A model generated the notes under the pieces. That model was not told the DNA's origin, did no database searches, and saw only the letters and a program-made list of their open reading frames with translations. The position numbers were made by a program, and so were the translations under genes. From assembly GCA_023228145.1 (NCBI GenBank), contig JALOBU010000011.1, positions 51,832 through 115,831 of the forward strand: DNA of 64,000 nt, in the 5' to 3' direction. Positions 43,712 through 52,397 of the stretch are shown piece by piece. The stretch's first letter is position 1, and every line of letters starts with the position of its first letter. Source of the DNA: Bacteroidales bacterium. Its GTDB lineage: Bacteria > Bacteroidota > Bacteroidia > Bacteroidales > CAIWKO01.

Positions 43712-45150
43712 ATCGGTTCACCAGACTGTTCTGCTATCTCATTTTTATGATAAATATCAAGGGCTACAATGGCGGCAGTAAAAAACCAAAATGGAACTGA
43801 TAATTTGTCTGTATCTAAAAAATTGTTCAATGTGCCGTGAATAAAATAAGTTACCAATCCAAGGAAATAAATCATACATAATAATTTAACCCTGGGTGAT
43901 TTTGTCCGCCTGTACAAATTAATTGCTGTATAACAAATTGCAGTAATAATTCCAAAAACACTTAGCATCCCAAATACACCCGATTCCGACAATGGCCCAA
44001 TGTATTCGCTGTGTGCATTCCCCTTGTCGCCTGCATTGGTACTGATAATAGTTTTCTCCCTGGTTTTTTGATAAGGAGCATACACAAACTGATAAGTACC
44101 TGGCCCCCATCCCAGAAATGGACGTTCGTTAAACATACGAAATGCAGATTGCCAGCGGTTGATACGTTCTAAATTCGATGCGTCAGAAGATATATTTGAA
44201 ATGGATTGTACCTGCTCGACAAAATCAGCAGAAGCATCCTGTTTGTTTTTTTCCAGTTTCCAAAGTATGTTGTCCTGGTAGTAAAAAAATATGCTTAAAA
44301 GAATTGCTATGGAAAGAAATACCCAGCGGAATTTGATTTTTAGAAACATAAATATTGCAACAACGAGAGCTCCTAAAAGGCTTATCCATGCTGCACGGCT
44401 GAATGATAGATAAAGACCTAGTAAAAGAAATAACAATGTGATAATTGCAAAAAGTTTTGTTGTACGATTATATTGTTTGTCAAAAAGAAATCCGAAAATT
44501 ACAGGCACAAACAATGAAATTGCAGCACCGTATGCTGTATGGTCATTGTAAAAAGGGTCCATGACCCAATGGGCAGCTTTTTCATCAAATGACCATAAGT
44601 ACAACTGGTAACTTGAATAAATAATTACAATAACCAAAGGAATGGTGTAAGCCCAACTTATAAGCTTAATGTTGTTTATTTTTTTAAACAAAATTATTGC
44701 AATAAAATAAAAAGGCACAAGGAACCATAAGCGTGATAAAAGATATTTAAAGGATACAAGAGGTATTTCGCTGGTAATTGATGTTATAAGTATCCACAGC
44801 AGGTTAATAAGAATGGCAATACTGACAGGGTGTTTAATAATTTTAAAGTCATATTTTCTTTCAAACAGTAATTTTAAAATAAACATCAGAAATACGCCAA
44901 ACAATAAGGGTTCGGTCGGTAAGGATAAGGCTATTCTGCTGTCGAAATCTTCTATGCTAACAGCCAGGGGCGTGCAAAAGGCAATGAAATACAATACCTT
45001 ATCGAGTGAAAAGAAAAAAAGGAGTAATACGATAATAGCAACCGGAAGTAATAAAAACCAGTAAAATTCTTTGGCGATTAAAAAAACGTTAAGCGCAATA
45101 AAAACAGCACTAATAGCATATACCCATATTAGTTTTTTTTTGTCGGTCAA
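43693..45150 (-). CDS. O-antigen ligase/Wzy-family polymerase
   Basis: Polytopic inner membrane protein of 485 residues with about 11-12 helices, in the family of O-antigen ligase WaaL and polymerase Wzy. The large periplasmic loop contains NAGDKGNAHSEYIGPLSESG, with the His of the HSEY motif expected near the active site, and GWGPGTYQFVYAPY. The start is TTG at 45150, directly after the stop of the second Wzz gene (9-base gap); no ATG is available near the first helix. Presence of Wzx and Wzz genes upstream on the same strand favours a polymerase role over a ligase. Confidence 0.85.
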   Translation of the reverse strand: MTDKKKLIWVYAISAVFIALNVFLIAKEFYWFLLLPVAIIVLLLFFFSLDKVLYFIAFCTPLAVSIEDFDSRIALSLPTEPLLFGVFLMFILKLLFERKYDFKIIKHPVSIAILINLLWILITSITSEIPLVSFKYLLSRLWFLVPFYFIAIILFKKINNIKLISWAYTIPLVIVIIYSSYQLYLWSFDEKAAHWVMDPFYNDHTAYGAAISLFVPVIFGFLFDKQYNRTTKLFAIITLLFLLLGLYLSFSRAAWISLLGALVVAIFMFLKIKFRWVFLSIAILLSIFFYYQDNILWKLEKNKQDASADFVEQVQSISNISSDASNLERINRWQSAFRMFNERPFLGWGPGTYQFVYAPYQKTREKTIISTNAGDKGNAHSEYIGPLSESGVFGMLSVFGIITAICYTAINLYRRTKSPRVKLLCMIYFLGLVTYFIHGTLNNFLDTDKLSVPFWFFTAAIVALDIYHKNEIAEQSGEPIQTESK

Positions 45151-45159
45151 AGCAGGGAA

Positions 45160-46119
45160 TTATTGGGGTGTTGTTTCAGATTTTTTCAGGCTGTCTATAG
45201 TAGAAAAAAGTATCAATGAGAGCAATATGGAAGAAATGGTTGTAATGCAAACTATAAGCCAGCGAACAGGATATGCTTTTTTGTCCGGTACAATGGGTTT
45301 GGTTACAATATTTGCGTAAGTAAGTTCTTTGTTCAAGTCACTGAGAGATTTATCATATTCTCTTTTTAATTCAATATATGCTTCTTGCAGGCCCCACAAA
45401 CTGGCGTCAAGAAGGCGGTATTCTCCACCGAATTGTTTAAGATTGTTTAGCGTTGTGGAAATGTCGTCGTTTATTCCTCCGCGCTGGAGGTTAATTTTTT
45501 TAACATACCCCTTACTGTATTCTTCTACCTGAATATTGTAATCTAAAATGTTATAATTTGTTCGAAGGTAATTTAGCCGTGTTTCAATGCTGTCAATCTG
45601 TTTGCGTTTAAATTCAAGCTGGTCGAGATATATCTTAACAATTTCAGCCGTTTTATTCCTCTGCAGGTATTGGGCTTTCTGATTCATGAGTCTTAAAATT
45701 TCATTCACCATCTCGCATGCCTGTATGGGGCTGTTATCATATACTTCAATCAATACAGATTCGTATTCGGTTCTTTTAATAGTGATATTGTCTTCTAGTT
45801 TTTTAATTATTTTGGCGCGATAGTATTTTCCTGAAGTGTCAATTTTATATTCTTCATATAGTTTGAATTTTTTAACCACATCAAATAAAATGTCCTCAGA
45901 TTTCAGCAGTTGTAACATTTGCTCAGTGGTTGTTTCTGTAGAATAGGGGGCTATATTAGAAGGATAAATCACAGCATAAGACTTATATTTTGGTTTAATA
46001 AATGTAGGTCCAGAGAAAATTGATGATAAGGCAACAGCTAAAATAAAAATAACCAGAAGATGCCATTTCCAGTTTAATACAAGTTTGATTATATATGAAC
46101 TTTTAAAAAAGTTAGTCAT
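45160..46119 (-). CDS. Wzz-type chain-length determinant (second of a pair), start uncertain
   Basis: Polysaccharide co-polymerase without a kinase domain. It has an N-terminal helix (WHLLVIFILAVALSSIF), a periplasmic coiled-coil-rich domain and a C-terminal helix (PVRWLIVCITTISSILLSLILF). The annotated ATG at 46119 gives 319 residues, but the frame stays open upstream to 46299 without any ATG, GTG or TTG. That extra stretch reads like protein (NYPFIDYLDEN just before the Met). So either the start is 46119, or translation enters by frameshifting from the preceding Wzz gene at the A10 tract (see finding). Homologous along its length to the preceding gene product. Confidence 0.82.
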   Translation of the reverse strand: MTNFFKSSYIIKLVLNWKWHLLVIFILAVALSSIFSGPTFIKPKYKSYAVIYPSNIAPYSTETTTEQMLQLLKSEDILFDVVKKFKLYEEYKIDTSGKYYRAKIIKKLEDNITIKRTEYESVLIEVYDNSPIQACEMVNEILRLMNQKAQYLQRNKTAEIVKIYLDQLEFKRKQIDSIETRLNYLRTNYNILDYNIQVEEYSKGYVKKINLQRGGINDDISTTLNNLKQFGGEYRLLDASLWGLQEAYIELKREYDKSLSDLNKELTYANIVTKPIVPDKKAYPVRWLIVCITTISSILLSLILFSTIDSLKKSETTPQ

Positions 46120-46244
46120 GTTTTCGTCAAGATAATCAATAAAGGGATAATTACGGCTTTTTGGGTTAAATATTTTCTTGCTAACATCGTTTTTATCAAA
46201 TTTCGGGGTACTTATTTTTTCATCGTTGATGTCAAGTGTTATGT

Positions 46245-47288
46245 TTATTTTTGGGTATTCGCCTGTTTGAACGCAGAAAATTTTTTTTTTGAAAAATTTT
46301 CAATAATTATCAACGTAAGTATTGATAAAAATAAAGCCGATAAAGTAGAAACAGCAACAATAAGCCATCTAACTGGCGTGGATTTTTTCTCAGCCTTGAA
46401 AGCCCTGTCCACTACAAATTTTGCAGGCAGGTCGGAGTTGGCATCCACCTTAGCTTCTTCATATTTTGCTTTGATAGCGCTAAGTTGCTTTTTTTCGAGT
46501 TCAAGTTCATCGCGAATGGAAACATAAGCGCTTCCATATTCTCCAAGGATTTTAATTCTTTCCTCAATAGCCCTTACAGCTTCTTTGTTATTTTTTGAAA
46601 GTGCAATGGCTAGTTGAGTGTTGTATGCTTCAGCTTGAGTTTCATAATCATTAATTCCCAGCTTCCTTAAAACAGTAAGTGAATCTTCAAGTTTTAGTAT
46701 ATCACTTTGTAATTTTTTGTATTCGGCTTCAACAATCTGGAAGGCTTTAAAAGCGCGTTCTTTTTGCATTTGATTTTTTACGGAATCAAGCTGTTCGGAT
46801 ATATAGTTGGCAATGTCTGCTGCCATTTGAGGGTTCTTGTCCATGACGGTGATTTCGACAGCCATGTATTCGGTTCGCTTACTTGTGATACTGCTGTTAT
46901 ATTCTTCGTAAAGCCTGGTCATCTTATATTTAGAATCAGGGTCAATTTCATAATGATTCATCAGGTTGAACTTCTTAATGACCCGTGCGCGAATCTCGTT
47001 TGAGCTTAAAATTTGTAAAAGTTGTTCTGTTTGGGCTTCTTCTCCGAATTCAAGAATGTCAAGAGAGCCGCCGAAATTGTCAGCTAGCAGTGCTTTGGAT
47101 ATTGCGTTGGTTGAGGTGGGGAATAATATTACCGTAGATTTATACTTTGGAGTAATCAGAAATGACAATGCGGCTGAAACTATTGCTGCAGTAAGTCCTA
47201 TAATAATAAGGTGCTTATGCCACTTATACAGAAAGAAAAAGAAATTTGTGGTATTAAAACTAACCTGTTTATTTTCTTGCTCAGTCAT
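46245..47288 (-). CDS. Wzz-type chain-length determinant (first of a pair)
   Basis: Homologue of the downstream protein, 347 residues. The N-terminal helix (HLIIIGLTAAIVSAALSFL) precedes the motif PKYKSTVILFPTS, a long coiled-coil periplasmic domain (about 170-290) and a C-terminal helix after STPVRWLIVAVSTLSALFLS. The cytoplasmic end is short and basic (SKKKFSAFKQANTQK). Ten consecutive A residues (mRNA sense; plus-strand 46281-46290) lie in the codons for KKK, and a -1 slip there continues into the second Wzz frame. It should set length of the polymer assembled by the Wzy-like neighbour. Confidence 0.9.
   Translation of the reverse strand: MTEQENKQVSFNTTNFFFFLYKWHKHLIIIGLTAAIVSAALSFLITPKYKSTVILFPTSTNAISKALLADNFGGSLDILEFGEEAQTEQLLQILSSNEIRARVIKKFNLMNHYEIDPDSKYKMTRLYEEYNSSITSKRTEYMAVEITVMDKNPQMAADIANYISEQLDSVKNQMQKERAFKAFQIVEAEYKKLQSDILKLEDSLTVLRKLGINDYETQAEAYNTQLAIALSKNNKEAVRAIEERIKILGEYGSAYVSIRDELELEKKQLSAIKAKYEEAKVDANSDLPAKFVVDRAFKAEKKSTPVRWLIVAVSTLSALFLSILTLIIIENFSKKKFSAFKQANTQK
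46281..46290 (-). repeat. A10 homopolymer near the end of the first Wzz gene
   Basis: Ten T on the plus strand, ten A in the coding sense, preceded by TC and followed by TTTTC. A tract of this length is prone to polymerase slippage and ribosomal frameshifting. In the genome sequence as given, the first Wzz frame stops 11 codons after the tract. Confidence 0.9.
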
Positions 47289-47365
47289 TATATAAAAAAC
47301 AGATTTTCAATATGAAAATGGCAACAAATTTAGTTTATTTTTTGAAAGTAAAAAATTTTAAAAAA

Positions 47366-48871
47366 TTATATTTTTTCTTGTTTTTTTATTAATGAAACAA
47401 AAGATTTTATATTTAGCAGTTTTGTTGAGGCCGCTGTGATAAAAGAAAGTATCAGCATTGTAATAAATGATATTTTCCAGTCAGTATATCCTTTTTCGGA
47501 GATAATGTGCGACATTATATTAAAAACGAGAATCATTACAAAGAAAATACCAAGCCTGGAAAGATATGCAAAATTAAGCTTAAAGCGGAAAATTTTCACA
47601 ACAAGAAATACCTGTATTGCGGCAGTGATAAACTGTGTCGTAATGCTTGCATATGCTGAGCCTGTAGCCTGTAAGTGAGGAATTAAAATGAAATTTAAAA
47701 TCAGATTTAATGCCATTCCGCTGCCTGCAACAATATTTAAATATTTAAGGTTGCCATTAGCTGTTAGCAAAGTTCCAAAAACATATGTGGTTGAAATTGG
47801 AATAAAACCACTCATCAATATTCCGAATACCCAGGATGTTTCTTCCATGCGAAGCAAATAAGCCTCTGTTGTCTCAGAAGAATGCACAGGATAAAGCATT
47901 TCCATCAGTTCATGGCGATGGAAAAAAGAACCTAGCGCTACAGTTATGGAGAGAACAAACAAGAGAGTGAACGAAAGCCGTGCAAGTTTTTCGATGTCAT
48001 CTTTAAACTTCAGCATGCGGGCAAACATAGGCAACAGTATTACAGAAAAAAGGTATGCAATCATATTCGCTGCATCAAGAAGCCGGTATGCCGACGCATA
48101 CAATCCAGCCTGCTGTTCACCAACCTTGTCAGGCAATAAGCGTTCGATCATAACAGAGTCAATACGGTTATAGAAAGCCATAAGCAAAACGAGTATCGCA
48201 AACGGAAAACTTCGTTTAATAATTAAAATGAAGAAAGGGCGGTTCCATTTTAATTTTTTAAAATGTGCTTTTCGAATAACAATGAACATAGCAATTATAG
48301 CAGTAATAATATAAGAGCCTGTTTGAGCAAAAACAAACCATTCTATTTTAAAAGCTTGTTTTGTGACATTTCCCCAAAGCAATACTCCGCAAATGCCAAT
48401 CATCAGGATGCGGTCCAGTACGGAGATTACACTGTCGGTTTTAAAAAAGTGAAGGCCGGAAATATTGGAGCGCAGGTAAAGAATAAATGAAATAAGAAAT
48501 TGATTGAAACATAATATGCCCAATAATAGCATTTGGTTTTGGCTGTATCCAATTATTAGGCCTGCCGACATGGTTATTACAAAGTAAACTACGGCGAGCA
48601 GAAATTTTAAGATAACAATACTGGAGAAATGTTTATTTAGCAAATGATTGTTCTGGGCAATATTCCTGTTGTTGAAATTGGTAATGCCCATATCGAGTAA
48701 AATGTTAAACAGGAAAGTAAAGTTAAAAATTGCGAAATAAAATCCGTAATTTTCTGCGCCAACGGTATTTTGGACACTACGGTCAATACCTAATATCCAG
48801 AAAGGCTTTATCAGCAAATTCAGAAAAAGCAGAATAATGAGGTTGGTGATGAATTTGCGATTCGCTGACAT
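47366..48871 (-). CDS. Wzx-type flippase (oligosaccharide flippase family)
   Basis: Polytopic MATE-like membrane protein of 501 residues with about 14 helices, expected to flip undecaprenyl-linked repeat units to the periplasmic face. The N-terminus (PFWILGIDRSVQNTVGAENYGFYFAIFNFTFLFNILLDMGITNFNNRNIAQ region) is typical of the family. It ends in a short Lys-rich tail. It is upstream of two Wzz genes and a Wzy-like gene on the same strand, so the four genes probably form one operon. The 77-base gap to the first Wzz gene is AT-rich with no clear terminator. Confidence 0.9.
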   Translation of the reverse strand: MSANRKFITNLIILLFLNLLIKPFWILGIDRSVQNTVGAENYGFYFAIFNFTFLFNILLDMGITNFNNRNIAQNNHLLNKHFSSIVILKFLLAVVYFVITMSAGLIIGYSQNQMLLLGILCFNQFLISFILYLRSNISGLHFFKTDSVISVLDRILMIGICGVLLWGNVTKQAFKIEWFVFAQTGSYIITAIIAMFIVIRKAHFKKLKWNRPFFILIIKRSFPFAILVLLMAFYNRIDSVMIERLLPDKVGEQQAGLYASAYRLLDAANMIAYLFSVILLPMFARMLKFKDDIEKLARLSFTLLFVLSITVALGSFFHRHELMEMLYPVHSSETTEAYLLRMEETSWVFGILMSGFIPISTTYVFGTLLTANGNLKYLNIVAGSGMALNLILNFILIPHLQATGSAYASITTQFITAAIQVFLVVKIFRFKLNFAYLSRLGIFFVMILVFNIMSHIISEKGYTDWKISFITMLILSFITAASTKLLNIKSFVSLIKKQEKI

Positions 48872-48923
48872 GAACAGGTTAATAGGTAAATATCAAATTA
48901 AAATTAAAAGGGGTTTTCTTGTT

Positions 48924-49127
48924 TTATCCTCCACTTATTAAATGAAGCACAGTAACATTGTCACCATCTTTTATATATGTATTATAATACTCGGGTTGTT
49001 TTACGACTTTTCCGTTAATTTTTACAATCAGCATTTTAAAAGTAAACTTTTTAACTTTCAACAGCTCATCAACAGACAAATTTTCTACTTCAAAATGCTC
49101 TTTATTATTGTTTAATATTATATCCAT
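48924..49127 (-). CDS. thiS: ThiS/MoaD-like sulfur carrier protein
   Basis: Ubiquitin-fold protein of 67 residues ending in Gly-Gly (LISGG), the site that is adenylated and then thiocarboxylated. The beta-grasp pattern is complete, with IVKINGKVVKQPEY and IKDGDNVTVLHLISGG at the end. The start is ATG 49127; the longer open frame upstream overlaps thiF and is not needed. It starts 4 bases after the thiF stop, so the pair is co-translated. Closest in look to ThiS, but no thiG, thiH, thiC or thiE is near, so it may serve another thiolation such as pterin cofactor synthesis. Confidence 0.88.
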   Translation of the reverse strand: MDIILNNNKEHFEVENLSVDELLKVKKFTFKMLIVKINGKVVKQPEYYNTYIKDGDNVTVLHLISGG

Positions 49128-49131
49128 ATAT

Positions 49132-49734
49132 TCATTTTGATTCGTTAAGAAGTATTTCAATAACTGTATTGGCCTGCATGTTGGCAACGATACCAACCCT
49201 TGGAGCCAGAGGTGGACTGTCTTCTGTAACTTCACTGTCACCGTCTCCGCAAACATACAGATTGCCTGTTTGTTTCATTTTTATCGCATTGCTGTTTCCC
49301 CATCCGGCCAGGCCAATACCGCAGACCAAAGGAGTTTCCGGCATTTCGTCAAGAACAGTTTCAATAATCATTTGTTTCATATCAGCACGGTCAAAAGCCT
49401 CCACTATCACATCGCAGTGTTGGAAAAATGAAGGAATATTATTATGTTCGAGTTTGATATCATGAGCTTCAACAACAATAAAAGGGTTAATGTTTTTAAT
49501 ATTTTCTTTTAAAGCAAATGACTTTTTCATGTCAATTTGAGAATAGAAGAAATATTGCCTGTTCAGGTTGCTTTCAACAACAATATCAAAATCACAAATT
49601 ACCAGTTTTCCTATACCAACCCGGGCAAGGGCAACGGCACAGTTCGAGCCCAGTCCTCCACAGCCCGCTATTCCAACGGATTTTTTGCTTAATACCGATA
49701 TAATCTGCTCGAAATTCATAAATGCCGGATGCAA
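49132..49734 (-). CDS. thiF: ThiF/HesA-type adenylyltransferase for the ThiS-like carrier
   Basis: E1-like enzyme that adenylates the C-terminal glycine of its partner. The ATP-binding loop GIAGCGGLGSN (about 23-33) and the Asp of ICDFDIVVESNLNRQ are clear. The end has YVCGDGDSEVTEDSPPLAPRVGI, which is characteristic of the short ThiF family 2 seen with ThiS in anaerobes. At 200 residues it lacks the two CxxC zinc pairs of MoeB and the rhodanese domain of longer relatives. Operon with thiS; ktrA lies 32 bases upstream on the same strand. Confidence 0.88.
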   Translation of the reverse strand: MHPAFMNFEQIISVLSKKSVGIAGCGGLGSNCAVALARVGIGKLVICDFDIVVESNLNRQYFFYSQIDMKKSFALKENIKNINPFIVVEAHDIKLEHNNIPSFFQHCDVIVEAFDRADMKQMIIETVLDEMPETPLVCGIGLAGWGNSNAIKMKQTGNLYVCGDGDSEVTEDSPPLAPRVGIVANMQANTVIEILLNESK

Positions 49735-49766
49735 AAATACTAAAATATAGCGGAAGGATATCTATC

Positions 49767-50456
49767 TTATTCTTCAGCGGCAATCATTCTTTTTATGTCG
49801 TTTACAGCTCCGTAAACAAGGAGAATATCATCCTGTTCAATAATTGTATCTTTCGAAGCCACTTCTTGTACAACTCTTTTTTTGCCTTTTATTCCAAGAA
49901 GGCTTAAGTGGTTTTTTATTTTAATGGTTGTCAGCACCAATACATTAAACCTTTGTGTCAGGTTCAGTTCGCTGAGTTTTTTTCCAAAATAACTTGCCGG
50001 GGCTTCAATTTCAACAACATTGTGGTCGCTGGTTACTTCGTATGCATTGATAAACCCTTTCAGGTTAATTTTTTTTGCCAGCCTGACGGCCGTTTCCTGT
50101 TCCGGGTGCATAATTTCATTTATTTCCATAGCTTCCAGCACGGTTTCATGCAAAGGAGAAATAGCACGGCTAATTATTTGTTTTACTTTCATTTGTTTCA
50201 TGAGAGCTGTTGTCATTATGGAGGCCCCCACATCTTCGCCTATAGCTACCACAACCACATCCGCATCTCTGAGAGGCAAGGCGGCGACTGCATGGCTGTC
50301 GGTGCTATCCATACATATAGAATGTGTAATATCATCTTTAATAAGCTGAACCTTGTTCATATCTTTATCAACGCCAATGACTTCATGCCCCATTTGTGTA
50401 AGCCGAATGGCTAATGTATTGCCAAAATTTCCAAGCCCAATAACAATTGCTTTCAT
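49767..50456 (-). CDS. ktrA: KtrA-type RCK regulatory subunit of potassium uptake
   Basis: Cytoplasmic nucleotide-binding ring protein gating the KtrB channel. The RCK-N domain begins GLGNFGNTLAIRLTQMGHEVIGVDKD, a Rossmann GxGxxG with acidic Asp at the strand-2 end, indicating NAD or ATP binding. The RCK-C domain (about 140-225) ends in DIKRMIAAEE. Length 229 is standard. It is 15 bases downstream of the KtrB-type gene, so the two form an operon. Confidence 0.94.
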   Translation of the reverse strand: MKAIVIGLGNFGNTLAIRLTQMGHEVIGVDKDMNKVQLIKDDITHSICMDSTDSHAVAALPLRDADVVVVAIGEDVGASIMTTALMKQMKVKQIISRAISPLHETVLEAMEINEIMHPEQETAVRLAKKINLKGFINAYEVTSDHNVVEIEAPASYFGKKLSELNLTQRFNVLVLTTIKIKNHLSLLGIKGKKRVVQEVASKDTIIEQDDILLVYGAVNDIKRMIAAEE

Positions 50457-50471
50457 AAATGTATGATTTGG

Positions 50472-52265
50472 TTAATTAATTAAAATATTTTCTTCAGGAT
50501 ATTTATAGCTCAAATGTGTTACTTTCTTTAAAATAGCCATCATGATTGTTAGCGTTCCCATTCTGCCCAAGAACATGGTTAAAATAATGATAAATTTACT
50601 GGGCTCAGAGAGTTGCTGTGTAATGCCCAGACTGAGGCCAACAGTACTATATGCGGAAAAACACTCAAAAACAATATCGAGCAGTTTTTTATCCGGGTCG
50701 AAGCTTGAAACGAGTAATACCGAAATACCAATTACAATAAGAGATAAAAAAATGATAGCATGGGCTCTTCTCAATGAAATGTCGGATACCTTTCTGCGGT
50801 ATAACTCAACCCTGTCTTTTCCCCTTGCCAGACTTATTACATTTAATATAGCTAAAGCAAAAGTGCTTGTTTTTATCCCTCCGGCTACGGATGCCGGGGA
50901 GCCCCCAATCCACATCAACAGGATAATTATTAAAATAGTAGGAGTCAGCAGTGATCCTGTGTTAAAGGTATGCAGCCCTGCCGAACGTGGTGTTACGGAC
51001 GCAAAAAAAGCAGTTACAACCTTTCCCAAACCTTTATGTTCTTCGAGAGAGTAATTGTATTCCAAAAAATAAATAATTACAGTTCCGGCAATCAGCAATA
51101 CGAGGGTTGTGATAAAAACAATTCGTGTATTCAGGTTTATTACCCATGCCTGATGAATAACCTCTCTGTATTTATTCCATTTAAAGACCCTGTTTAAAAA
51201 AAAATGTTTCAGGTATTTATAAAAATTAAAAAGGATGTGGAACCCAATACCACCTAATATAATCAGAAATGATGCTACTAAATGAATTGGATAATTAAAC
51301 CTTATATTGATGTTGTAAAAACCATCCGTTATGGTGGTAAACCCTGCCCCGCAAAAAGCTGAAACGGAATGAAACACTGAGAAGAAAATATTTTCATTGT
51401 TATTTATGAAGTAACTGCTGTCTAAGTTGAAAAAAATGATAGCAGCACCTATACCTTCGATTAAGAAAGTAATTATTATGATTTTTTTAAATACATCAAA
51501 TATCTCTGCAAAATTTTCTGAGTTGGTTATCTGTCCTAACAAAAGCTGGCTGTGAAATGTTGTCTTGCCTTTAAAAAAAAAGCTGAAAAAACTGGTAAAT
51601 GTCATAATGCCTATTCCTCCCAGCTGAATCAAAATCAGAATAATAGTTTGTCCGAATAGTGTAAAATCCTTTGCTGTATCAACCACAGTCAGTCCAGTAA
51701 CACAAACTGCACTTGTGGAAGTAAAAAGCGCATTCATAATGCTGATGCCGTTATGTGTAGCATTGGGCAGCAAAAGCAATAATGTCCCCAAAATGATTAA
51801 TATTAGAAAACTCAGCACAAAAATCAGGGCGGGATTAAAGCGTTTATGGCTAAGTCCTATACCCAGACCGGAAATTTTCTTAAAAAAAATCAAAGAAATC
51901 ATTACATACAGCCAGATGTTATTATTGACCAATTTCCAAAGCCAATAAGTATTGTTGTAATAATGAAATTTCCCTGTTGCCAGCAAAGCAACTGCAAGAA
52001 TGAAAAGTGAGTCAAATATCCAAACCTCAATAGGTAATTTTTTGGGGAATAAAACGAGATATCTTAGAATTTTCAACCCGCCAATAATAATTATTGAATA
52101 AAAATAGATGTATTCAAAAACATCACGATTTTTATCGGTGCTGTAAATCCCAAACTCGTATACAATAATTAAAAAGCTAATGATACTCAGGAAAAATGAA
52201 AGCGAGCTGTTCCATTTATAAAATTTCTTTCTGAAATTAAGCAATGTATATGAGGTTTTTGCCAT
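50472..52265 (-). CDS. ktrB: KtrB/TrkH-type potassium transporter membrane subunit
   Basis: Inner membrane K+ channel-like transporter. Four selectivity-filter loops can be seen: TSAVCVTGLTVVD, SAFCGAGFTT, SVTPRSAGLHTF and SAYSTVGLSLG, each with the filter glycine. The C-terminus is short. At 597 residues it is about 150 longer than Bacillus KtrB (about 450); the extra part is an N-terminal block of about 140 residues with four predicted helices before the first pore unit. Works with the KtrA-type protein encoded downstream. Confidence 0.93.
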   Translation of the reverse strand: MAKTSYTLLNFRKKFYKWNSSLSFFLSIISFLIIVYEFGIYSTDKNRDVFEYIYFYSIIIIGGLKILRYLVLFPKKLPIEVWIFDSLFILAVALLATGKFHYYNNTYWLWKLVNNNIWLYVMISLIFFKKISGLGIGLSHKRFNPALIFVLSFLILIILGTLLLLLPNATHNGISIMNALFTSTSAVCVTGLTVVDTAKDFTLFGQTIILILIQLGGIGIMTFTSFFSFFFKGKTTFHSQLLLGQITNSENFAEIFDVFKKIIIITFLIEGIGAAIIFFNLDSSYFINNNENIFFSVFHSVSAFCGAGFTTITDGFYNINIRFNYPIHLVASFLIILGGIGFHILFNFYKYLKHFFLNRVFKWNKYREVIHQAWVINLNTRIVFITTLVLLIAGTVIIYFLEYNYSLEEHKGLGKVVTAFFASVTPRSAGLHTFNTGSLLTPTILIIILLMWIGGSPASVAGGIKTSTFALAILNVISLARGKDRVELYRRKVSDISLRRAHAIIFLSLIVIGISVLLVSSFDPDKKLLDIVFECFSAYSTVGLSLGITQQLSEPSKFIIILTMFLGRMGTLTIMMAILKKVTHLSYKYPEENILIN

Positions 52266-52359
52266 ACCTTAATTAGATCATAACGTGATATTCTTTCTTT
52301 GAATACGTACAAATATCAATAATTTTTTATAATGTGAAGTAAAATCACTATAATATTTC

Positions 52360-52367
52360 TAAATTTG
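52360..52367 (+). promoter_or_regulatory. -7 element for the AOR gene
   Basis: TAAATTTG fits TAnnTTTG, 30 bases before the ATG at 52398. It covers the alternative TTG at 52365, so that codon would lie in the promoter and not in the mRNA, which supports the ATG as start. Confidence 0.5.
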
Positions 52368-52397
52368 CAAAACGAAAAAAACCATAGAAATACGTAT

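Noticed and set aside
45071..45319. Plus-strand open frame of 82 codons
   Set aside because: Antisense shadow of the Wzy and Wzz genes with no protein-like features.
49128..49256. 43-residue N-terminal extension of the ThiS-like protein
   Set aside because: It lies inside thiF on the same strand and the ThiS fold starts at the ATG 49127.
49132..49734. MoeB
   Set aside because: The two CxxC zinc pairs and the length of MoeB are missing; the sequence matches short ThiF better.
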